This document shows, piece by piece, positions 1 through 7,728 of a stretch of DNA of 25,448 nucleotides. A program made the translations under genes and the position numbers. Source of the DNA: JBBSWA01 sp038046485 (GTDB lineage Archaea; Nanobdellota; Nanobdellia; Woesearchaeales; SM23-78); contig JBBSWA010000074.1 in the NCBI GenBank assembly GCA_038046485.1, forward strand, positions 1 through 25,448, given 5' to 3'. The notes below the pieces were generated by a model, which ran no database searches, was not told the origin of the DNA, and saw only the letters and a program-made list of their open reading frames with translations. Within the stretch, counting starts at the first letter, position 1; every line of letters starts with the position of its first letter.

Positions 1-6
1 TCATCA

Positions 7-33
7 TCAGGTCTTCACTACGCTCAGACCTGA
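7..33. repeat. Short perfect hairpin at the window edge
   Basis: TCAGGTCT (7-14) and AGACCTGA (26-33) form an 8-bp perfect inverted repeat around an 11-nt loop. No ORF is present here. It could be a terminator or a fragment of a palindromic repeat. Its role cannot be decided because the sequence to the left is missing. Confidence 0.5.
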
Positions 34-93
34 CGTACTCTCGGCCCCTGCATAGGTATTAGTTGCAATTATTTTCAAGGGCTATAAACAGAT

Positions 94-141
94 GGGAGGC
101 AATTTTAACGATAACGAACGGGTGGCATTTTTAGCGATAAC
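94..141 (+). repeat. Two direct repeats forming the left end of a mobile cassette
   Basis: Positions 94-115 and 120-141 are 22-nt direct copies that differ at three positions. Both contain GGCA(A/T)TTTTA(A/G)CGATAAC, and the period is 26 nt. A related pair in inverted orientation lies just after the next gene. Tandem transposase-binding repeats inside both ends are typical of IS21-family elements; assigning that family here is inference. The TATA-like TTATTAAA at 142-149 directly abuts the second copy, so the cassette appears to carry its own promoter. Confidence 0.7.
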
Positions 142-173
142 TTATTAAACGAAAAATAATCTTACTAATAATT

Positions 174-2135
174 ATGGGTAGATCATATTATTCGAAATCG
201 ATAAGTCATTTTTTAGCAGATGATGCTACAAATATATTAGGAGAACTAACAAGAAATCATGAATTTAATTTAGAGGAACAACAAAAAAATGCATGGATAA
301 AACAAATTGAAATTTTGAAAGAAGAATTAAAAGAATTTATTTCAGGCCATATTATTTTTGAATATTCGATTCCGAGAATGGGAAGACGAGTTGACGCAAT
401 TTTTATTTATTCTGGAATAGTATTTGTTATAGAGTTTAAAGTTGGCGATGATGAATATACTAAATATGCTATTGATCAAGCCTTAGATTATTCAATAGAC
501 TTAAAGAATTTTCAAGAAGGAAGTCACAATATCCAACTGGCTCCAATTTTAGTTGCGACTAAGGCGCCAGATTATAATAATGTTTATGAAAAATATCAAG
601 ATGGGATATTCAAACCAATTTTGTGTAACTCTCATAATATAAAAAAAGAGTTAAAATATATTTCTGAAAATTACAAAGGTCAGTTAATAAATCCGTCTAA
701 TTGGGAGAACTCAATATATAAGCCAACACCAACAATAATTGAAGCAGCACAAGCACTTTATCATGGACATAGTGTAAAAGAAATATCACGTTCCGATTCG
801 GGAGCAATTAATCTTAGTAAAACTGCCGATGCAATAAATAAAATTATTGATATAACAAAAAAACAACATAAAAAATCAATATGTTTTATTACTGGAGTTC
901 CCGGAGCAGGTAAAACTCTCGCCGGACTAAATTTAGCCAATGAAAGACATAAATTTATCGAAGAAGAGCATGCTGTTTTTTTATCAGGGAATGGCCCTTT
1001 AGTAGATGTTTTACAGGAAGCATTAGCAAGAAATGATGTGGAAAATTCAGTTGAAAAAATTACAAAAACATCAGCTTTGAAAAAAGCAAAATCATTCATA
1101 CAAAATATTCATCATTTTAGAGATGATGCTTTAAGTGTTAAAACTGCACCTATTGAAAAAGTAGTTGTGTTTGATGAAGCACAAAGAGCTTGGACTCACA
1201 AACAAACTTCTTCATTCATGCAAAAAAAGAAAGGAGTTTCAGATTTCAATATGTCTGAACCTGAATTCTTGATTAGTATAATGGACAGGCATAAAGATTG
1301 GGCAGTTATTATTTGTTTAATTGGTGGTGGACAAGAGATAAATACTGGAGAAGCAGGTTTACCTGAATGGTTTTCAGCGCTAAAGAAACATTTTTCTCAC
1401 TGGCATGTATATTTATCCGCAGAAATATCAGATATAGAATATACTAGAGGTACCGAAATTAAAGAAATTGTTGGTAATCTAAGTTATGATTCATTAAAAG
1501 AGTTACATTTGAGTACGTCGATTCGTTCTTTTAGAAGCGAAAATGTTTCTAAATTAATTAAAACTATTCTTGATTGCGATAAGGAAGAAGCTAAATTATT
1601 ACTATCTGAACTAGAAAATAAGTATCCAATTTTAATCACGAGGAATATTGAAAAAGCTAAAAATTGGTTAAAAGAAAATGCGAGAGGAACAGAAAGAATT
1701 GGAATAACCGCTAGTTCTGGAGCAAATAGACTTAAACCTTATGGAATTTGTGTTCAAATGAAAATCGACGCTAAAAATTGGTTTTTAAATCATAAAGATG
1801 ATGTCAGATCATCATTCTATCTTGAAGATACTGCAACAGAATTTGACATTCAAGGTTTGGAACTTGATTGGACATGTGTTGCATGGGATGCAGATTTAAG
1901 ATTTAGTAATAATAAATGGTTATATAAATCATTCAGAGGGGCTAATTGGCAAAATATTAATGATGAAGAACGTATAATCTATTTGAAGAACACTTATAGA
2001 GTTTTATTAACTCGCGCAAGACAAGGATTAATAATATTTATACCTAAAGGAGAAATAAAGGATCCCACTAGAAATCCTTATTTTTATAATGGAACTTATA
2101 ATTATTTGAAAGAATTAGGAATTAAAGAGATATAA
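174..2135 (+). CDS. DUF2075 family nuclease-helicase, candidate defence protein
   Basis: The 653-residue protein has two parts. Residues about 55-135 look like a PD-(D/E)XK nuclease: D74 follows RRV, then E87-F-K89 in a hydrophobic strand, and Q102 lies in the following helix. Residues about 235-645 are a DUF2075 (Schlafen group 3-like) SF1-type ATPase: Walker A GVPGAGKT (241-248), Walker B VVFDEAQ with D334/E335, a sensor-like LIGGGQEINTGE, EFDIQGLELDW (556-566) and RVLLTRARQG (609-618). Such proteins are often found near antiviral systems and are thought to act on nucleic acids; the target here is unknown. TATA-like TTATTAAA (142-149) lies 24 nt before the ATG, suggesting a leaderless message. 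Codons and base composition are far more AT-rich than in neighbouring genes. Repeats flank it closely on both sides, and a toxin-antitoxin pair lies 300 nt downstream. Confidence 0.85.
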   Translation: MGRSYYSKSISHFLADDATNILGELTRNHEFNLEEQQKNAWIKQIEILKEELKEFISGHIIFEYSIPRMGRRVDAIFIYSGIVFVIEFKVGDDEYTKYAIDQALDYSIDLKNFQEGSHNIQLAPILVATKAPDYNNVYEKYQDGIFKPILCNSHNIKKELKYISENYKGQLINPSNWENSIYKPTPTIIEAAQALYHGHSVKEISRSDSGAINLSKTADAINKIIDITKKQHKKSICFITGVPGAGKTLAGLNLANERHKFIEEEHAVFLSGNGPLVDVLQEALARNDVENSVEKITKTSALKKAKSFIQNIHHFRDDALSVKTAPIEKVVVFDEAQRAWTHKQTSSFMQKKKGVSDFNMSEPEFLISIMDRHKDWAVIICLIGGGQEINTGEAGLPEWFSALKKHFSHWHVYLSAEISDIEYTRGTEIKEIVGNLSYDSLKELHLSTSIRSFRSENVSKLIKTILDCDKEEAKLLLSELENKYPILITRNIEKAKNWLKENARGTERIGITASSGANRLKPYGICVQMKIDAKNWFLNHKDDVRSSFYLEDTATEFDIQGLELDWTCVAWDADLRFSNNKWLYKSFRGANWQNINDEERIIYLKNTYRVLLTRARQGLIIFIPKGEIKDPTRNPYFYNGTYNYLKELGIKEI

Positions 2136-2138
2136 ATA

Positions 2139-2177
2139 AAAGTGCCCCAGCGAAACGACGACTAAAATTGTCCCTTG
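2139..2177 (-). repeat. Right end of the mobile cassette
   Basis: Read on the minus strand, this segment gives GGGACAATTTTAG and, 25 nt later, GGGGCACTTTTA. The spacing matches the paired motifs at the left end (95-133) in an ungapped 39-nt alignment, with the similarity concentrated in the two motif blocks. It begins 4 nt after the stop codon of the cargo gene. Confidence 0.55.
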
Positions 2178-2439
2178 ATACTTATTCTTTATTATGCTTC
2201 ACGCTTGATAGAAACGCCCTTGAAAATAACTCTGCGGACGCAGGTCGCCAAAACTCCACTTCGTTCGTAACTGACGACGCAACTAACAGAAATTTAACGG
2301 TTCGGAACGACCGCTTCGCTATTTTGCCAAGCAAAATTTGTTCCTTTCCAAAATTAAAAAACCGCGGATTGCCTCATTTTTCAAGAAGGAAAACTTCGTT
2401 GAATTACAGGGTTATACACAATAATACTCAAGCGCACAG
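2178..2439. other. Gene-free stretch with degenerate hairpins
   Basis: No convincing gene was found. A 120-codon open frame crosses it on the plus strand but has no family-like features and runs into the DUF2283 gene. A hairpin ATTTTGC-CAA-GCAAAAT is present near 2323-2340. The 11-mer CACTTCGTTCG at 2257-2267 recurs inverted in the tRNA-Arg insertion at 20469-20479. The stretch could be decayed mobile DNA. Confidence 0.4.
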
Positions 2440-2652
2440 TTATGCAGAAACTAGATTTTCTATTTGGAATTGTTTTAGAAGGTCTGGGTTTTTCTCTTTG
2501 ACGAATAGGATTTCTACACCGATCGCTTGACCGGCTTTATTGTAGTCGATAATTACGTCTCCGTCTTCTTCTACTTCTCTAGTATGATCTACTTTATCAT
2601 CTCTTATCTTGATATACATGGCATCCGCATCGGAGTCATATCTAATCTTCAT
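2440..2652 (-). CDS. DUF2283 protein, probable antitoxin
   Basis: This 70-residue protein matches the DUF2283 pattern: MKIRYDSDADAMYIKI at the N-terminus, then a DGDVIIDY strand and GQAIGVEIL. The family is a small beta-rich protein, commonly encoded beside DUF4258 proteins and regarded as the antitoxin partner. Its ATG overlaps the stop codon of the preceding DUF4258 gene (2649-2652, ATGA), so the two are translationally coupled, toxin gene first. It is the last gene of the long minus-strand transcript. The family call is from sequence pattern; antitoxin function is inferred from pairing. Confidence 0.8.
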   Translation of the reverse strand: MKIRYDSDADAMYIKIRDDKVDHTREVEEDGDVIIDYNKAGQAIGVEILFVKEKNPDLLKQFQIENLVSA

Positions 2653-2861
2653 TTTAAAAAGAAGGCGGTAAGTACCTTTATATACTTTTCCTTCACATAA
2701 GCGACTTTGAGCGTGTTTCCATTCAGTTTCTTAATAGCATAATATTTATGGCCTTTTTTCCTTGTCTCATCCGGAGATTTTATCGTTTCTTCAATCCAAA
2801 CCTTCTCTAACTTGCGCTCTTTCATCTGCTCTTTGAGATGCAGAGTAAAAACAATCTTCAT
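2649..2861 (-). CDS. DUF4258 protein, probable RelE-like toxin
   Basis: The protein has 70 residues. An initial strand with F-T-L-H-L-K-E-Q-M-K-E-R (positions 5-16) is followed by a helix, a KGHKYYAIKKL strand and LKVAYVKE...KVLTAFFLK, the usual DUF4258 layout (HxxxRMxxR-type start, then V-x-Y near the end). Members resemble small RelE/BrnT-like folds and are treated as toxins, possibly ribonucleases; activity here is inferred. The start codon lies 4 nt after the GT2 stop codon, so the pair is probably cotranscribed with the glycosyltransferase operon rather than from its own promoter. That is unusual for a self-regulating toxin-antitoxin module. Confidence 0.78.
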   Translation of the reverse strand: MKIVFTLHLKEQMKERKLEKVWIEETIKSPDETRKKGHKYYAIKKLNGNTLKVAYVKEKYIKVLTAFFLK

Positions 2862-2865
2862 AGCT

Positions 2866-4119
2866 TCACACCACTCCAGTCTTATGTCCCCATCGAACCT
2901 TCGTTCTGAACACAGCGGCTATAATAGCGCGCATCCACCAGTAGCCAAAGAAGAGCCAATAGAAGGCAAAGAACAGACAATAGCTCCATTTAATGGATTG
3001 TTTTTCGCAAGAAAGCTTTTTCGCAAGCCAGATGAAGTAAACACTGATCACGAGGGTAACCAGAGATAGGATCATAATACTGGTTGTATTAACATAAAAC
3101 GAGTCCCACTTAAAATTAATCATTTTCCAAATGTCAAAATCCACAGCAAGCAGGTTAAGCCATCGGCGCCAAAGGCTATCGGTAAGCTGGTAGACCGTGT
3201 AAAACATACTTATAAGGACAAGAAAAACAGAAATAAAGGCAGCAGGAAGGATAAAGAGTCCTAAGTTGCCGTGCTTGTTTCCAAACAGTCTGCGATAGTC
3301 AATGGCATTGCGTAAAAAGCCGTGGTACCATCGTAATCGTTGTGCCGTGAGGGCTTTCCAGGTACGAACACCCTGAGTATACACCTGAGCATTGGAGGCG
3401 TGTTGAATCGTGTAATCCAGGGATTGAATGCGAAGTGAAGATTCAATGTCCTCGGTATGATAGGCCTTTCGAAAGCCACCGTGTTGTTCAAAAAATAATC
3501 GACGATAAATGGTAAAGGGCCCCGGTGCCACATGTTCTGCTCCAAGGTAAGAGAATACGGTTCGAAGGAAAGTACCTAATAGATATTCGACGTATTGGAC
3601 ACGGACAAGAACCTTTTTAGGGTTGTGGATGCGCATGCTGGGCGTAACCGCCATAACACCTTTATCATTGAAATAGGGGAGTTGATTTTTAAGAGCATTT
3701 TTATCCACAAAGCTATCCGCGTCCAAGAGTCCAAAGAATTCTGAATTGGTTTGTTCAAGAGCATAGTTCATGGCCGTGTATTTACCACCGTTTTCTTTGT
3801 GGAATAAACGTATGTTTTTGATCTTGTTTTTTTGGATGAAAGTTTGAACGGTGGAGTACGTCGCATCCGTAGATCCATCATCAACTACGATAATGTCTAA
3901 CTTGTCTTGGGGATAATCCAGGGTTAGAAGGGATTTAAGAGTTTTAAGAACCGTGTCTTCTTCATTAAAGCAGGGAACAGCAATCGTAACAAGGGGAGAG
4001 TGTTTGAGGGCCTTAGGTCTTCGCAAAGGGCTGTCTTCATAGAGGGTAAGAAGAAAAAATAAGCTAGTATACAGGCCAAAGTAACTAACAACATAGATGA
4101 GTAAATCCCCAAAATTCAT
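2866..4119 (-). CDS. Membrane-anchored family 2 glycosyltransferase
   Basis: The 417-residue protein has an N-terminal membrane segment (about 6-27), a GT-A catalytic domain (43-270) and three or four C-terminal membrane segments (about 282-410). Visible catalytic motifs are VVDDGSTD (78-85), DAD (133-135), TED (222-224) and QRLRW (260-264), the Q-x-x-R-W signature of processive GT2 enzymes such as hyaluronan, NodC and PgaC-type synthases. It likely transfers a sugar from a nucleotide donor on the cytoplasmic face and may extrude a polymer. The start overlaps the stop of the upstream gene by ATGA (4116-4119). Together with the two GT-C-like proteins before it, it points to cell-surface glycan assembly. 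The sugar and acceptor cannot be read from the sequence. Confidence 0.9.
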   Translation of the reverse strand: MNFGDLLIYVVSYFGLYTSLFFLLTLYEDSPLRRPKALKHSPLVTIAVPCFNEEDTVLKTLKSLLTLDYPQDKLDIIVVDDGSTDATYSTVQTFIQKNKIKNIRLFHKENGGKYTAMNYALEQTNSEFFGLLDADSFVDKNALKNQLPYFNDKGVMAVTPSMRIHNPKKVLVRVQYVEYLLGTFLRTVFSYLGAEHVAPGPFTIYRRLFFEQHGGFRKAYHTEDIESSLRIQSLDYTIQHASNAQVYTQGVRTWKALTAQRLRWYHGFLRNAIDYRRLFGNKHGNLGLFILPAAFISVFLVLISMFYTVYQLTDSLWRRWLNLLAVDFDIWKMINFKWDSFYVNTTSIMILSLVTLVISVYFIWLAKKLSCEKQSIKWSYCLFFAFYWLFFGYWWMRAIIAAVFRTKVRWGHKTGVV

Positions 4120-5510
4120 GAAAACCCCTCGTATCCCCTATACTCCCAAATCTCTATTCCATCGATTGCGTAGCGCTTAATAAAACTTTCGCTGAAATGT
4201 AAGAGCAGAAGAAGGCCCTGGTCTGGCTCTTTCCATACGCCCCCATTGATCATGGAAGGGGTAAGGAGGATGTATCGAATCTGGTACTGATTCAAGGTTT
4301 TTTTAGTGATATCAAGACGCTGGGAATAATAGACCTGGTTTAAGTCAGTAAGGTTATCGTAAAGGGTGATGGCTTTTTTTTGGGCAAAGTAGCTTACAAA
4401 GTCCAGTTGGTCAGGGGGGGAAAGAACAAGGCCAGGTTTATCCAAAGAAAGCTTGAGAAGGACTTGTTCTGCAGCAGCTTCGGGCGCAGAGTGAATAAGG
4501 CGATTCGTATAAGAGAGGTTAGCAAAGAGAAACAAGCAAGCAATCAGGATAAGGGTGAGTTGTTTTAGGAGAAGAACACACCAGGGTCTTTCAATGAGAT
4601 TAAGAATATAGGCTCCAGCACCCATCGTAAGGACAAGTGCAAAGAGAAGGCGAGAGGGCAAACTAATCACTGAAAACAGAAAGATCAAAAATAGAAAAAA
4701 GGGTTTTTTATCCCGATGATGAATAAGGTAGAAAAAGGACAAAATAAGAGTGATAAAGGAATATCCCAGTGTGGCTCCAAAATCAGTTACGTAAAATCGT
4801 GCCCAAAGATTGAAGGGTGATAGTTCAGATTGAAAGCTAAATGGATAGATCATGACCAAAAATATCCAAACAAGAAATCCGAGACTAAAAACGTAAAGCA
4901 ATGTTTGCATCTTGTTTCTTTGATACAGGTACAAGTACCAAGCAAGAAGGGCACAAAGGGCAATAAACCCCGACCAATGGATGAGCACCAAGAGCGACCA
5001 AGAAAAGTAGGCCGAGTAGGTTTTCGCTCGAAGGAACAGGTAAAATCCAAGAAGGGTTAAGAAGAGGAGTAAACTTAAGCTGGTAAGGGTTGTAAACGTG
5101 TAAATGTATGCTGGGGAAAGTACAACAAGTAAAGAAATGAGTAAGGAATGATCACGCGAAAAGGTAAGTCGGCAGAGGAAGAGATAGAAAAAAAGAATCG
5201 CTCCAACACCCAAGGCTAAAGGTAAAAGAATGGAAATCCAGGCGGAAGGAAACAAGTAAGAAAGTGCAGCAAGAAGGTAATCATAAAGATTGAACGTGTA
5301 AGGTTGGTTAAGGAAAGGGTCGTGCTGGATCAAGCCACGTTCTTGAATAAGGCTAGAAATGCGTAGGTGAGCATAGGCTTCTGAAGAATGGGAAAGGGGA
5401 TAATGTGCAAAGAATCGCAGGATAAGTGGAAGTAAAAGTACAAGGAGCGCAAAACCAATTAAGAGAGGTACATGCATTTTTTTAAGTAAGAAGTTCATTT
5501 TCATAGGCAT
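4116..5510 (-). CDS. GT-C/STT3-like polytopic membrane protein
   Basis: 464 residues with about ten hydrophobic segments up to residue 345, then a soluble tail of about 115 residues. After the first membrane segment comes HSSEAYAHLRISSLIQERG (41-59), the position where STT3/GT-C enzymes have a D-A-Y-x-H-L-R loop; the metal-binding Asp is Glu44 here. No WWDYG-like motif is present, so it is not a standard oligosaccharyltransferase. It may be a lipid-linked-sugar-dependent transferase or a degenerate partner of the next protein upstream. An alternative start two codons in (5504) would give an ATGA overlap with the upstream stop, as elsewhere in this operon, and may be the true one. The fold-level call is moderately secure; the reaction is unknown. 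Confidence 0.75.
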   Translation of the reverse strand: MPMKMNFLLKKMHVPLLIGFALLVLLLPLILRFFAHYPLSHSSEAYAHLRISSLIQERGLIQHDPFLNQPYTFNLYDYLLAALSYLFPSAWISILLPLALGVGAILFFYLFLCRLTFSRDHSLLISLLVVLSPAYIYTFTTLTSLSLLLFLTLLGFYLFLRAKTYSAYFSWSLLVLIHWSGFIALCALLAWYLYLYQRNKMQTLLYVFSLGFLVWIFLVMIYPFSFQSELSPFNLWARFYVTDFGATLGYSFITLILSFFYLIHHRDKKPFFLFLIFLFSVISLPSRLLFALVLTMGAGAYILNLIERPWCVLLLKQLTLILIACLFLFANLSYTNRLIHSAPEAAAEQVLLKLSLDKPGLVLSPPDQLDFVSYFAQKKAITLYDNLTDLNQVYYSQRLDITKKTLNQYQIRYILLTPSMINGGVWKEPDQGLLLLLHFSESFIKRYAIDGIEIWEYRGYEGFS

Positions 5511-6979
5511 GTCACTCCATAAATCTGCACGCTTTGATTATACAATAGGCGAAAGCAATTCTCGTCAGAGAAGCGCAGGGGCTGAATAGGATAGGCTTTT
5601 TTGGATTCATTGGAAAGATAGATGTAATTAACATGATACTTCTTAAGTTTTTCAAGGACAGGGGTTTCAAATGGGCTTGTGAATATTTCAACCAAATCAG
5701 TATAACGCTGTTCAATATCTTGCATCATGAAAAGAGAAGTATCAATAAGGTTTTTGCGATGGGTGTAATAGGTAAGGGCTTGTCCTTCTTTTACGCTAGC
5801 AAGAATGGTGGATTCTGGAAAGGCATGGTTGGAAAGCCAATCGAATGCAACAATTTGATCAGAAGCAGGCGTATCACGTAAATGATTATTGGCAGTAACC
5901 GTCATAGGTAAAAGCGTGGTAAGGATGAATAATAAAAGGAAAAGGATAAGAAAGGCAATGGAGAGTTTTGGAAATCTAGTTTTTTTCATGTATCGCGCAA
6001 ACAGCACTAAGGAATGGCCACTTAGGATAACAACAAAATAGCCCAAAAACAAAAGGCCAGTACTTACTTGGATCAATCCAAAAAAGAGCAGGGTAAAAAC
6101 GCCTAAGACAAGGCTTACAAACAAGAAAAGGTGGGAATGTTCTCGAAGTGTAAGGGCATGGTAAATGCTGTAAAGGCCAAAAAGTAGAGGAATAAAGTTG
6201 ACCGCGTAAAGAGCGGAAAAGAACGTAGCCTGTCCGAAAGCCTCGCTTCGAAGAAGAAGGGGAATGTTTTGCCAAAGAAAGAACAATCCTTGAGTCAAAA
6301 AAGCTTTTTTGTAGAGTAAAAAGCTAAACCAGCACGCAAGGAAGAAGAGGAAAAGGGCAAACTCAGATTCTTTAGGGTTTTTGGGCAACTTGAGTAAGGA
6401 GAGCAACGAAAAGTAAAAGGCAAGGCCAAGAACAAACAAAAATACGGTAGCATGAGTAAGGGTAAGCAGAAGAGCAAATAAGATGGCTAGGTAGATATTG
6501 GAGCGTTTGTCAAAGTCTAATAAAAAATAGAGCATTAAAAGTCCAAGAGGAATCGCAAGGGAAAGGGGATTCACATTGATGAGATAGGCATACGATTGAG
6601 GGATCAGCGCAGTAAAAAAAGCAGTAACAAGAGCTGCCCATTCTTTCTGAGTGAGTTTTAATGAGATCCAATACACCACAATAGGAATAAGGGAGAAGAA
6701 AAGATTGGGAATTACCTTTGCTGCGGCTTCAAGGCCAAGGTGCTTCGCAAAGAAGGCAAGGACATAATAAAAAAGAGGGGCAAAAAGGTACATACGCCCT
6801 GGGTAGCTAAAGGGGTCTTCAAAAAGGGGTTTGCCTGTATCTGCAATCGCCTGGACTTGTCGTAAATGGAAGTAAGCGTCATACGAGAATACTGAAGTAT
6901 GAAAAGCAAGGTACAATCTAAAGACGAAAACGCCAAAGACCAAAACAGCTAGGAGCACCCTCCACACATTCCAGCGCAT
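5501..6979 (-). CDS. GT-C/STT3-like glycosyltransferase, first gene of the glycan operon
   Basis: 492 residues. After one membrane segment (10-26), a first outer loop carries FSYDAYFHLRQVQAIADTG (31-49), with D34 at the position of the conserved GT-C acidic residue, and a second acidic pair E54-D55. About ten further membrane segments reach residue 380, followed by a short soluble domain of about 110 residues. STT3/AglB proteins are longer and carry WWDYG in a large C-terminal domain, which is absent here. This is best called a GT-C protein of STT3/PMT type that uses lipid-linked sugars outside the membrane. A TATA-like TATTTAAA (7000-7007 on plus) lies 20 nt before the ATG, so it heads the operon running through 2440. 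It is divergent from another GT2 gene. Confidence 0.8.
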   Translation of the reverse strand: MRWNVWRVLLAVLVFGVFVFRLYLAFHTSVFSYDAYFHLRQVQAIADTGKPLFEDPFSYPGRMYLFAPLFYYVLAFFAKHLGLEAAAKVIPNLFFSLIPIVVYWISLKLTQKEWAALVTAFFTALIPQSYAYLINVNPLSLAIPLGLLMLYFLLDFDKRSNIYLAILFALLLTLTHATVFLFVLGLAFYFSLLSLLKLPKNPKESEFALFLFFLACWFSFLLYKKAFLTQGLFFLWQNIPLLLRSEAFGQATFFSALYAVNFIPLLFGLYSIYHALTLREHSHLFLFVSLVLGVFTLLFFGLIQVSTGLLFLGYFVVILSGHSLVLFARYMKKTRFPKLSIAFLILFLLLFILTTLLPMTVTANNHLRDTPASDQIVAFDWLSNHAFPESTILASVKEGQALTYYTHRKNLIDTSLFMMQDIEQRYTDLVEIFTSPFETPVLEKLKKYHVNYIYLSNESKKAYPIQPLRFSDENCFRLLYNQSVQIYGVTCL

Positions 6980-6999
6980 GGAAATGGGATAAGAGGGGG

Positions 7000-7040
7000 T
7001 ATTTAAAAGGTTTCTAAAGTAAGGATATAAACTTATAAAT
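7000..7040. promoter_or_regulatory. Divergent TATA boxes of the two glycosyltransferase units
   Basis: TATTTAAA (7000-7007) serves the minus-strand operon starting at 6979 with a 20-nt gap. TTATAAAT (7033-7040) serves the plus-strand gene starting at 7061, also with a 20-nt gap. Both spacings predict transcription starting at or very near the ATG. Confidence 0.65.
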
Positions 7041-7060
7041 GATAAGAAAGCCTAGGTTTT

Positions 7061-7728
7061 ATGCATAATGCCTCTTTAGTTACAGTCATCACACCAACGT
7101 ACAACCGCATAAAAAGTTTAAAGCAAGCCATAGACTGTGTTCAGAAACAGACGTATCCGTACTGGGAGCATCTTATTGTAGCAGATGGGCATGACTTTCG
7201 GGTAGAAAAACTAGTGAAGGCAATGCAAGATCCGCGTGTAAAGTACTTTTATACGAAACGGACAAAAGACTTAGGAGGAAGTCAAAGAAACCATGCTCTT
7301 CGAAAGGCAAAAGGACAACTAATGGCTTATTTAGACGATGACAATCTAATGCACAAAGACTATCTAAAAGAGATGGTTAAAAAATTCCATTCAAGAAAAA
7401 TAGGCTATGCCNNNNNNNNNNCTATGCCATCTGCTATGTGAATTATCATCTGGGATGGCGACTAAAGCCAAGACTCCCTTTCAAGTTTGGATACATTGAT
7501 ACGCTTAATTTCATGGTGCGAAAAAAGGTTGTGCAGCAAGCAGGGGGATGGAACGGTAAGCGCGGACAAGATTTTGACCTCATCAATAAGGTAAGTAAAA
7601 TAAGCAGGGGGGCTTTTGTGAAAAGATTCTTAGGAGAGCATCGTCGGCTAAAACTTACCGTTCTAGATTATATCAAAAATCAGCTTTCCTTTTATGGAAC
7701 TAAGTTAAAACAAGTATTAAGGTTTTAA
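7061..7728 (+). CDS. Family 2 glycosyltransferase interrupted by an assembly gap
   Basis: The N-terminal part has the GT2 opening VTVITPTYNR (7-16), VADGHD (40-45) and LDDDN (91-95, DXD metal site). The C-terminal part has NFMVRKKVVQQAGGWN and GQDFDL, the usual second half (acceptor loop, ED-type motif with Q for E). The two halves lie in different frames only because of the 10 N at 7412-7421. CTATGCC occurs on both sides of the N run (7405-7411, 7422-7428); merging this overlap gives one continuous frame of 216 codons, so this is one intact gene. It is soluble and short, and probably acts in the same surface-glycan pathway as the divergent operon. The end overlaps the convergent NAC gene by 12 nt. 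Confidence 0.88.
7412..7421. other. Scaffold gap of 10 N, probably a false gap
   Basis: The flanks share a 7-base identity (CTATGCC). Closing it by overlap removes 17 positions and restores the reading frame GYA-ICYVNYHLGW across the join. The N run is therefore most likely a placeholder for overlapping contigs rather than missing sequence. Confidence 0.85.

Larger units (their letters stand above)
94..2177. mobile_element. Putative non-autonomous element carrying a DUF2075 gene
   Basis: A single AT-rich gene sits between imperfect inverted ends. Reading inward, the left end has CAATTTTA, then GGCATTTTTA 25 nt later. The right end, read on the minus strand from 2177, has CAATTTTA, then GGCACTTTTA at the same spacing. 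No transposase (IstA/IstB or other) lies between the ends, so the element would be non-autonomous or a derivative. No clear target-site duplication was seen. The sampled line 241-300 has 16 G+C of 60, against 26 of 60 at 21841-21900 in AspRS, consistent with foreign origin. Exact boundaries are uncertain by several bases. Confidence 0.5.

Noticed and set aside
2168..2530. 120-codon plus-strand open frame after the mobile cassette
   Set aside because: No family resemblance, irregular composition, starts inside the right-end repeat and overlaps the DUF2283 gene antisense.
4830..5060. Plus-strand open frame across the GT-C gene
   Set aside because: It is antisense to a membrane protein whose hydrophobic codons give a Lys/Arg-rich shadow frame.
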